From an uncultured Rhodanobacteraceae bacterium (GTDB taxonomy: Bacteria > Pseudomonadota > Gammaproteobacteria > Xanthomonadales > Rhodanobacteraceae): a stretch of DNA of 10,375 nt. The notes beneath the pieces were generated by a model. It ran no database searches. It saw nothing but the letters and a program-made list of their open reading frames with translations, and had not been told where the DNA came from. The stretch covers positions 1 to 10,375 of the forward strand of contig CAJXGK010000045.1 of NCBI GenBank assembly GCA_913053815.1, in the 5' to 3' direction. The translations under genes were made by a program, and so were the position numbers. Every line of letters begins with the position of its first letter. The stretch's first letter is position 1. Of this stretch, positions 1 through 5,520 are shown piece after piece.

Positions 1-425
1 CGGTCCATTTTTTCGTTCTTTATCGTTAAATAGAACCCCTATTCGCCTCACAAGATCAAAAAACGGCCCTCGATTTTTCATCCACCTCGCTACGACCCGC
101 CAAGCCCGACAGGCGCCTAGGTACGATTCGAGATTATGCGCCAGAGACCGAAATCGAATCCATTCTGTATTTTTTTGTTAGTAGCGAGATGGGACCGGGG
201 TGGGCCACAAAGCGTTGCTTGCTACGCCTGCGAAGACCTGCGAAGGTTGGGCACAGTAGACCCGTACGGCAATCAAGATTGTGAATGCGGTCGTGCTCTA
301 TGTTTTCGAGGTGTACTTTCTATTACATGGTTCAAAAATCGCTCCTCCGGCATTTATTCACAGGTACGCGACATGCAGGATCATTGCGCTGATATCAGCA
401 TCGACTTAGGTAATGAGGGTAGGCT
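1..425. other. Leader region without a recognisable gene
   Basis: I see no gene here that I can support. It is more AT-rich in places than the operon that follows, for example around 1–70 and 160–185. An open frame of 97 codons from 136 to 429 ends in an ATGA overlap with mltG, but its product is rich in Cys, Arg and Trp and matches nothing I know. pabC (aminodeoxychorismate lyase) often precedes mltG in gammaproteobacteria. I looked for its C-terminal end in the plus-strand frames upstream of mltG and did not find it. No tRNA cloverleaf or clear sigma-70 promoter stood out. The promoter for the mltG operon may lie here, but I cannot place it. Confidence 0.5.
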
Positions 426-1460
426 ATGAGTCGTCATGGCATCGGCCGCGTCGCCTTCGTCGGAGTGACGGGATTACTGCTGCTGCTGGTTGTTACGGGG
501 GGGTGGCTGTATCGCGATTACCAGCAATTTGCCGCCGGCCCGATGCAGATCCCTGCCAAGGCCACGGTGGTGGTACAAGCTGGTGAGAACCTGCGCCGTA
601 TCGTTACCGAGTTGCAGCAGCGCAAGTACACAGCGGCTCCCTTCACCTACTGGCGCGTCCTAGCTACTGCCATGGGGGTTACCCGGGTGCTGCATGTTGG
701 TGAATACGCACTTGAACCCGGTATGAGCCCCAGCACCTTGCTAGATCGGATAAGTGAAGGGCAGGTGGTGCAACACATGTTCACCATCGTTGATGGCTGG
801 ACCTTTGCCCAATTACGCAACAGCCTTGCGCATACGCCCGGTTTGCAGCACGTGTCCGCCCAGTTGAGTAGTGCGGATATCGCCTTGCGCCTGGGGATAT
901 CCGGAGGCCATCCCGAGGGTTGGTTTCTGCCGCAAACCTACGCTTTTGTACTCGGTGAGAGCGATTTCGACATCCTGGTGCGGTCCCATCAAGCGATGCA
1001 GCAGATGCTTGCAAGGTTGTGGGCCCAACGCGCCACAGGGTTACCGATTACCCGCTCTTACCAGGCGCTGATTCTAGCCTCGATGGTGGAAAAAGAAACC
1101 GCCAAACCTGCCGAACGACCGGAAATAGCCGGGGTGTTCGAGCGCCGTCTCAGCATCGGTATGCGTTTGCAGAGCGACCCGACGGTCATTTATGGCTTGG
1201 GTAGTGCCTACCATGGGGATATTACCTTCAAGGATCTGGCTGCCGACACGCCCTATAACACTTACACCCGGGCGGGCTTGCCACCAACGCCTATTGCGTT
1301 ACCCGGCGAGCCGGCCATTCAGGCGGTACTGCACCCGGCAACAGGCAAGGCGTTGTATTTCGTCGCTGACGGACAGGGGGGCCACGTGTTTTCCGATACC
1401 CTCGCTGAGCACAATCTTGCTGTACAGCGTTACCTGCTGCATAACCAAACCAAGCCATGA
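426..1460 (+). CDS. mltG: Endolytic murein transglycosylase MltG (YceG family)
   Basis: The 344-residue protein is an inner-membrane lytic transglycosylase that cuts nascent glycan strands and is thought to set their length by terminating polymerisation. One membrane segment lies at about residues 7–29, with the rest periplasmic. A LysM-like region follows at about 45–115, where the VxxGENLRRIV stretch resembles the usual start of this domain. The YceG catalytic domain carries the family signature LASMVEKETA at about 218–226, then the conserved stretch from RRLSIGMRLQ to DPTVIYGLG (about 240–259), and finally YNTYTRAGLPP and HPATG..LYFVADG. The glutamate near 222 in VEKET corresponds to the catalytic residue. 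Length and motif order match full-length family members. A GAGGG Shine-Dalgarno at 415–419 supports the ATG at 426. The stop codon overlaps the tmk start by ATGA, which suggests translational coupling. Confidence 0.96.
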   Translation: MSRHGIGRVAFVGVTGLLLLLVVTGGWLYRDYQQFAAGPMQIPAKATVVVQAGENLRRIVTELQQRKYTAAPFTYWRVLATAMGVTRVLHVGEYALEPGMSPSTLLDRISEGQVVQHMFTIVDGWTFAQLRNSLAHTPGLQHVSAQLSSADIALRLGISGGHPEGWFLPQTYAFVLGESDFDILVRSHQAMQQMLARLWAQRATGLPITRSYQALILASMVEKETAKPAERPEIAGVFERRLSIGMRLQSDPTVIYGLGSAYHGDITFKDLAADTPYNTYTRAGLPPTPIALPGEPAIQAVLHPATGKALYFVADGQGGHVFSDTLAEHNLAVQRYLLHNQTKP

Positions 1461-2089
1461 GAGCGGGGCGCTTGATTACTCTCGAAGGTGGTGAAGGAGC
1501 GGGCAAGAGCACGCTTCTGCAAGGCCTCCGCGCCCATCTCGAAACCTACGGTATCGAACCGGTACTGACGCGGGAGCCGGGTGGCACCCCCTTGGGTGAG
1601 GTGGTGCGGACGCTGGTGCTTGATCCGGCCCATGCCGATATTTGTGCGGAAGCCGAACTGTTGTTGATGTTTGCGGCGCGGGCGCAACTGGTGCGTACCT
1701 GCTTGCAGCCCCAGCTTAAAGCGGGCCATTGGGTGATCTGCGACCGCTTCACCGATGCTAGCTATGCCTACCAGGGGGCTGGCCGTGGCCAGCCGTTCGA
1801 GCGCATTGCTACGCTGGAACATTGGGCTACCCAGGATCTGCAGCCGGATCTGACCTTTTTGCTGGACCTGCCGGTGGAGCAGGGGCAAGCTCGGATAGTG
1901 GGGCGTGGTCCAAGCGATCGGATTGAACGTGAGCCGCTGGTTTTTTTTGCCGAGGTGCGGGCGGCCTATCGAGCCCGGGCCGCGGCATTTCCCGAACGCT
2001 TCTGCGTGTTGGATGCAAGTCTCCCGTCCGAGCAGGTACTCGCCGCAGCTAGCGCAGAAATTGACCGGCGCTGGAGGGACTGGCAATGA
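1457..2089 (+). CDS. tmk: Thymidylate kinase
   Basis: This cytoplasmic enzyme phosphorylates dTMP to dTDP with ATP, the essential step common to the de novo and salvage routes to dTTP. The 210-residue length is normal. The P-loop GGEGAGKST lies at residues 11–19. The TREPGGTPLGE motif at 38–48 contacts the nucleotide monophosphate. The DRF motif is at 96–98, followed by SYAYQGAGRG. The LID-region sequence GRGPSDRIERE (about 149–159) corresponds to the family's DRIE element, and LDLPVE lies before it. The gene overlaps mltG by four bases at its start and holB by four bases at its end, so it is an interior gene of a tightly coupled operon. I see no clear Shine-Dalgarno ahead of the ATG, which fits coupling to mltG translation. 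A T8 run at 1941–1948 is in frame and codes for part of Val-Phe-Phe. Confidence 0.97.
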   Translation: MRAGRLITLEGGEGAGKSTLLQGLRAHLETYGIEPVLTREPGGTPLGEVVRTLVLDPAHADICAEAELLLMFAARAQLVRTCLQPQLKAGHWVICDRFTDASYAYQGAGRGQPFERIATLEHWATQDLQPDLTFLLDLPVEQGQARIVGRGPSDRIEREPLVFFAEVRAAYRARAAAFPERFCVLDASLPSEQVLAAASAEIDRRWRDWQ

Positions 2090-3063
2090 ATGCCTGGCCA
2101 TCCTGGCTCGACGGTCTCCGCACCCAGTTTAACCAGCGTATCGAGCAAGACCGGATGCCGCATGCGCTGCTGCTTGGGGGGGCGGCGGGCTTGGGCAAGC
2201 GTGCTCTGCTTGAATGGTTGGTGGCACGTCTGCTGTGTCAGTTGCCCGAAGGCGAACAGGCTTGCGGCACTTGTCATGGGTGCCGGTTGCGTAGGGCAGG
2301 GACTCATCCGGACTTGGTTCGGGTCAGTCGGGAGGTTAATCGCGAAGGCCGACAGCGCACCGAGATTGTGGTCGATCAGGTACGTATCTTGCGTGCACAG
2401 GTGACCCTTTCCAGCCAGTTCGGAGGCTGGAGAATCACCGTTTTGGATCCTGCTGACCGCCTTAATATGGCTGCGGCCAATGCTTTACTCAAGACTTTGG
2501 AAGAGCCGGGGGGGAATACCCTGTTAGCACTGGTTGCCGACCAGCCTTGGCGGCTTCCTCCCACTCTGCGCAGCCGCTGTCAGGCGGTGAACTTTGCGCT
2601 GCCCGATCCACAACAAGCTCTGGCTTGGCTGCAGAAGCAGGGGATACCGGACTGTGCCACGGCGTTGGCGGCGGCACAAGGTAATCCGGGGCGAGCTTTG
2701 GCCTTGGTGGGTGATGGGGCTTTGGCACGGAGGGACCAGGTGCGCCGCGACCTGATAGCGTTACTGTGCCATGAGGCGGATGTTTTGGAGACCGTCGGTC
2801 AATGGAAGCAAGACGAACCGCAGGAACGACTCCGCTTCGCTGCGGAATGGCTGGCCGAACAGACGTGTGCTCTAGCCAAGGGAGAGACCGGGCCGTTACG
2901 GATCAAGCGGGATATATGGACTTGGTCAGGCTTGTTTGAGCAGGCCAATCAGGCCCGTGAAGCGTTGCGGGGCCCCTTGCGGCCGGATCTGGTATTGATG
3001 GATTTTCTCAGCCTGCGAGTATCGACTATGGAGGTGCGGTCTGTGCGGGTAAACCGGAGATGA
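2086..3063 (+). CDS. holB: DNA polymerase III subunit delta prime
   Basis: Delta prime is a fixed subunit of the clamp loader, which places the beta sliding clamp on primed DNA during replication. The 325 residues begin with the AAA+-type core. It has a degenerate Walker A, GGAAGLGKRALLEW, at about 31–44, a zinc module with cysteines at 51, 60, 63 and 66 (C..CGTCHGC), and the highly conserved ANALLKTLEEP block at about 131–141. The SRC motif at 163–165 supplies the arginine finger offered to the neighbouring subunit. The C-terminal half is the less conserved helical collar domain. A strong GGAGG at 2073–2077, inside tmk, precedes the ATG by 8 bases, and the start overlaps the tmk stop by ATGA. 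The tmk–holB neighbourhood is widely conserved and supports the assignment. Confidence 0.95.
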   Translation: MNAWPSWLDGLRTQFNQRIEQDRMPHALLLGGAAGLGKRALLEWLVARLLCQLPEGEQACGTCHGCRLRRAGTHPDLVRVSREVNREGRQRTEIVVDQVRILRAQVTLSSQFGGWRITVLDPADRLNMAAANALLKTLEEPGGNTLLALVADQPWRLPPTLRSRCQAVNFALPDPQQALAWLQKQGIPDCATALAAAQGNPGRALALVGDGALARRDQVRRDLIALLCHEADVLETVGQWKQDEPQERLRFAAEWLAEQTCALAKGETGPLRIKRDIWTWSGLFEQANQAREALRGPLRPDLVLMDFLSLRVSTMEVRSVRVNRR

Positions 3064-3134
3064 ACGAATGCGGACACGTTGGCGATGGCTGGGTTAACCT
3101 TGCGACATGGATGCCATCAAAGGTGCAGGCGCTT

Positions 3135-3139
3135 GGAGG
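3135..3139 (+). promoter_or_regulatory. Shine-Dalgarno that decides the deacetylase start
   Basis: GGAGG stands 8 bases before GTG 3148. It is the best ribosome binding site between holB and the deacetylase motif. It favours this GTG over the upstream in-frame TTG at 3079 and ATG at 3085. Confidence 0.65.
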
Positions 3140-3147
3140 TTGAAAAA

Positions 3148-4173
3148 GTGAGTGGTCACGAAACCTTCCGTTATGAACGTATCGGCAGTGCGAAGAGCGT
3201 TCTGGTCGTTGCCCCCCACCCGGATGACGAAATTCTTGCCGCAGGTGGGTTGCTGCAGACGGTACGTGAGGCAGGCGCTAGTGTGAACGTGTTGTTGTTA
3301 ACCGATGGCGATAACAATCCCTGGCCACAGCGCTGGCTGGAAAAACGCCTGCGTATCAATACCCATGATCGGCGACGCTGGGCGCAGCGCCGCCGGAGTG
3401 AGTCAGCGCTGGCTCTCACCAGACTGGGGTTTTCCGAGTCGGTGCAAACCGCCCTGGGGTGGCCGGATCTTGGTATTACCGATCGCTTGCTCGATGATCC
3501 CCAGGCCATACTGCAGCCGATCCGTAGTTTGTTGAGTACATGGCAGCCCGATCTTCTGGTGCTGCCGACGTTGGACGACCATCACCCCGACCATAGTGCC
3601 GCGCGTATTGTCTTTGAGTTGGCCATGGCGACCATGCCCGTTGCCAACAGGCCGACCTTGTTGGGGTATTGCGTGCACGGTCCCCATTCTAGCGGTGGAG
3701 AGCTACGGTTGCCTGCCGAACAGGCTGCGAACAAGGCTTACGCGCTGGAAGCGCACACCTCACAGCTCGCCTTGTCCGGCGGCCGGTTACGACGTCTGCT
3801 TGGCAGAACTGAGCATTTTGTCGAAGCATTGCCGCCGCCACCCGCTCCGGTAGCGGCCCGTCTACTCCTACCGTGGCGGCCTTGGCCCTGGCTGGGGCAT
3901 AGCTGCGAATTGCTGGTCTTGAGCGACCCCCGCACTTGGCGTTTGCCATTGATAGATCAAGTTCAGGAAGGTTCTTTGCGTCTAAGCATCACTGCAGAGG
4001 GCCTCATCCTGCACTTCGATAAGCGGTTGCCGTCGCCACTTTTTGTGAAAATACGCAGTCGGATTTCCACCCCCTGGATTTATGATTCTTGGAACTGGAT
4101 CTCGGCAGACGATGCGGCGCGCTTGACCGCGGCGGCTGATTCATCCAGCCTTGCTCAAGCCGGTACGGAGTAG
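3148..4173 (+). CDS. PIG-L/LmbE family deacetylase, substrate unknown
   Basis: Members of this family are zinc-dependent hydrolases that usually remove an acetyl group from N-acetylglucosamine-type substrates. The family motif PHPDDEILAAGG is at about residues 23–34 (His24, Asp26 and Asp27 are the likely metal and catalytic residues). The second metal motif, HHPDHSAAR, starts near 145. The fold otherwise looks complete to about residue 215. About 110 further residues, proline- and tryptophan-rich in part (PPPPAP, PWRPWPW), form a C-terminal extension that I cannot assign. I chose GTG 3148 because GGAGG at 3135–3139 lies 8 bases upstream and the family motif then starts near residue 23. In-frame TTG 3079 and ATG 3085 would add up to 23 residues without family-like character. 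The gene lies between holB and pilZ in the same orientation. It may modify an envelope glycan or glycolipid, but that is inference. Confidence 0.88.
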   Translation: MSGHETFRYERIGSAKSVLVVAPHPDDEILAAGGLLQTVREAGASVNVLLLTDGDNNPWPQRWLEKRLRINTHDRRRWAQRRRSESALALTRLGFSESVQTALGWPDLGITDRLLDDPQAILQPIRSLLSTWQPDLLVLPTLDDHHPDHSAARIVFELAMATMPVANRPTLLGYCVHGPHSSGGELRLPAEQAANKAYALEAHTSQLALSGGRLRRLLGRTEHFVEALPPPPAPVAARLLLPWRPWPWLGHSCELLVLSDPRTWRLPLIDQVQEGSLRLSITAEGLILHFDKRLPSPLFVKIRSRISTPWIYDSWNWISADDAARLTAAADSSSLAQAGTE

Positions 4174-4177
4174 GCTC

Positions 4178-4549
4178 ATGGCCGATTCATCCAAACTCAT
4201 AGGTAGCAATTCGAGGCAGAGTATCTTGCCGGTAAAGTTCAAAGATACCGAAACGCTGCATCAAAGCTACATGCCGTTTCTGGAAGGGGGGGGGTTGTTT
4301 GTGCCCACTTCCAAGACCTATAACCTCAATGACGAACTATTTTTGTTAATCAATCTATTGGATGAAAAAGATCGTTTTCCGGTTACCGGTAAGGTTGTTT
4401 GGATTACCCCGCTTGGGGCACAAGGTAACCGGATCGCGGGGATCGGCGTGCAATTTAGCCACACTTCAGACGGCGAGGTGGTACGACAACGGATCGAGGC
4501 ACTGTTGGGTGCCAAGCTGGCATCAGAAAAACCTACGCTCACCATGTGA
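4178..4549 (+). CDS. pilZ: Type IV pilus assembly protein PilZ
   Basis: This 123-residue cytoplasmic protein belongs to the founding PilZ group, needed for type IV pilus biogenesis through contacts with the PilB ATPase and the FimX regulator in Pseudomonas and Xanthomonas. Family landmarks are YMPFLEGGGLFVPT near residues 31–44, then GKVVWITPLGAQGNR.AGIGVQF and the conserved PTLTM-like tail at the extreme C-terminus. The RxxxR and [DN]xSxxG motifs that bind cyclic di-GMP are missing, as is usual for this group, so direct nucleotide binding is unlikely. ATG 4178 follows GGAG at 4167–4170 at normal spacing. An in-frame TTG at 4151 would run back into the deacetylase gene and is less likely. The three glycines of EGGGLF are encoded by a run of nine G (4286–4294). 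No other pilus gene is in the window. Confidence 0.93.
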   Translation: MADSSKLIGSNSRQSILPVKFKDTETLHQSYMPFLEGGGLFVPTSKTYNLNDELFLLINLLDEKDRFPVTGKVVWITPLGAQGNRIAGIGVQFSHTSDGEVVRQRIEALLGAKLASEKPTLTM

Positions 4550-4558
4550 TCCATAAAC

Positions 4559-4575
4559 CGGCGCATACGGCGCCG
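4559..4575 (+). terminator. GC-rich hairpin just after pilZ, possible terminator
   Basis: CGGCGC at 4559–4564 pairs with GCGCCG at 4570–4575 around a five-base loop, ten bases after the pilZ stop codon. No T-run follows, so it is not a canonical intrinsic terminator. It may stabilise the 3' end of the operon transcript. Confidence 0.35.
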
Positions 4576-4636
4576 AACGCACCTGTAGGACGCGAACCTC
4601 GGCCGCCATTCTTTTGGGCGAGCAAGAGAAGGAACA

Positions 4637-4655
4637 CGTCCACCGCAGGTGGACG
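4637..4655. repeat. Perfect inverted repeat, 8-bp stem
   Basis: CGTCCACC at 4637–4644 and GGTGGACG at 4648–4655 form a perfect stem with a three-base GCA loop. It is one of four hairpins in the convergent pilZ–mug gap. No T-run follows in either direction, so its role is open. Confidence 0.75.
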
Positions 4656-4667
4656 GAAGCTTGTCTT

Positions 4668-4751
4668 GTCGTTCCGGGCGCAGAGCGTCCGTAGATGGGT
4701 GACACCGTTAACGGTGTCACCAGAAAGAAATCCCGTCATCCCGGGCGCAGA
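4668..4751. repeat. Imperfect direct repeat pair of 17 nt
   Basis: GTCGTTCCGGGCGCAGA at 4668–4684 recurs as GTCATCCCGGGCGCAGA at 4735–4751, with 15 of 17 bases identical. Only the second copy is followed by the arm that completes a hairpin. The first could therefore be a decayed copy of the same REP-like element. Confidence 0.6.
4698..4721. repeat. Perfect 24-bp palindrome
   Basis: The half-site GGTGACACCGTT is followed directly by its exact reverse complement, centred on GTTAAC at 4707–4712. It can fold as a ten-pair stem with a TTAA loop, or serve as a two-fold symmetric protein-binding site. It lies midway between the convergent ends of pilZ and mug, where a bidirectional transcription stop is plausible. 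An A-rich stretch follows on the plus strand (AGAAAGAAA) rather than a T-run. Confidence 0.85.
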
Positions 4752-4763
4752 CCCGGGATCCAG
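4735..4763. repeat. REP-like hairpin repeat
   Basis: ATCCCGGG at 4738–4745 pairs perfectly with CCCGGGAT at 4752–4759 around a CGCAGA loop. It is flanked by GTC on the left and CCAGC on the right. This 'GTCATCCC…GGGATCCAG' layout is a common dispersed intergenic repeat in proteobacterial chromosomes, and further copies elsewhere in the genome would be expected. Confidence 0.65.
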
Positions 4764-4826
4764 CGTGAAATTGTTACTGCGAGATGGTATGCCGGTTACG
4801 AGATGGACAAAAAATCACGAATTTCC

Positions 4827-5366
4827 TCAGCGTAGCGAGGGTGATCCATGCGGGTGTAGCTGGGCGGCGAGCGCGCGCCATATTGCAATATCCCAACTGC
4901 GCCGAGCTTGTCCAGAAGGTGAGGTCAGTACGAAAATACGTGTTGAAGCAATGGTCTGAGCCTGTAATCCAAAGTCGATGGGTGATCCAAGTACCGCTTC
5001 TGCAGCGTTCTTGCTGGTGAAAGCCAGCAGGCCGGGCTGATAGTGCTTGATCTTCTCATGCAGTGCCGCGACATCGAAAGCCTGTTTGGGCAAGTCCGCA
5101 TCTACGCCGGAATGTTGCTTGGCCAGATCGGTCAGACCGATATCTAGGGCAAGTAGCTGGGGGTATTCCGCCGGCGCCAACTGACGCGGGGTGATACCGA
5201 CCTCAAACAGAGCTCGCCAGAAGGTATTGCCTGGATGCGCATAATAGGCCGCGGCGGCCGCGGAGGCTCGGCTGGGAGCTGTACCGCAGAATACCAGTTG
5301 CAGCCCTGACCGTAGCAAATCCGGAAGTATGGGGCTAGTAGATCGTGATGAATGGATTTTGTGCAT
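4827..5366 (-). CDS. mug: Mug-type mismatch-specific DNA glycosylase
   Basis: This 179-residue protein belongs to the Mug branch of the uracil-DNA glycosylase superfamily, which removes uracil or related bases from mismatches to start base excision repair. The active-site loop reads FCGTAPSRASA (about 26–36), followed by YYAHPGNTFWRAL (41–53), GLTDL (77–81), AFTSKNAAEAVLG (115–127) and the DNA-intercalation loop LTSPSG (147–152). In E. coli Mug the first loop is GINPG with a catalytic Asn. That Asn is absent here, as in the Deinococcus-type Mug proteins, where an Asp has been proposed to take over. Asp80 in GLTDL is a candidate, by inference. Length and motif order suggest an intact gene. The start is the first in-frame ATG before the conserved core, without a strong ribosome binding site. 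It converges on pilZ and diverges from the large propeller gene. Confidence 0.9.
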   Translation of the reverse strand: MHKIHSSRSTSPILPDLLRSGLQLVFCGTAPSRASAAAAAYYAHPGNTFWRALFEVGITPRQLAPAEYPQLLALDIGLTDLAKQHSGVDADLPKQAFDVAALHEKIKHYQPGLLAFTSKNAAEAVLGSPIDFGLQAQTIASTRIFVLTSPSGQARRSWDIAIWRALAAQLHPHGSPSLR

Positions 5367-5520
5367 GCTGGGTGTTGGCGGGGTGGAAGACCTGAACCGA
5401 TTATCTTGCCATGTCCCGGCGCAGGGTGGTGCAGCGAGGTTGAGCTGGCGGCCTCTGTTGTCGGCGAGTGGGAACGAGTATGTTTACACGCTTGCCCTAT
5501 GGGTCGTCCGCATTCTCATC
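5367..5520. promoter_or_regulatory. Divergent intergenic region, probable promoters
   Basis: These 154 bases separate the start of mug on the minus strand from the start of the propeller gene, so promoters for both should lie here. On the plus strand TTGTCG at 5458–5463 and TATGTT at 5479–5484 resemble -35 and -10 boxes but with only a 15-base spacer. On the minus strand a GATAAT-like box occurs near 5400–5405, without a good -35. Neither call is firm. Confidence 0.3.

Noticed and set aside
40..120. A-run and T-run flanking a short GC stem near 58–78, as an intrinsic terminator
   Set aside because: The possible stem is very short and needs a bulge; there is no gene upstream in the window to terminate.
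1430..2101. Minus-strand open frame of 223 codons over tmk
   Set aside because: It is fully antisense to a clear thymidylate kinase and has no recognisable motif.
4555..4763. Possible CRISPR array or attachment site
   Set aside because: The repeats are not regularly spaced, differ from each other, and no cas, integrase or tRNA gene is nearby.
4546..4959. Plus-strand open frame of 137 codons after pilZ
   Set aside because: It runs through the inverted repeats and into the antisense of mug; the product has no protein-like conservation pattern.
5329..5520. Upstream extension of the propeller gene frame to 5329
   Set aside because: It would overlap the mug gene and put 64 non-conserved residues before an obvious signal peptide.
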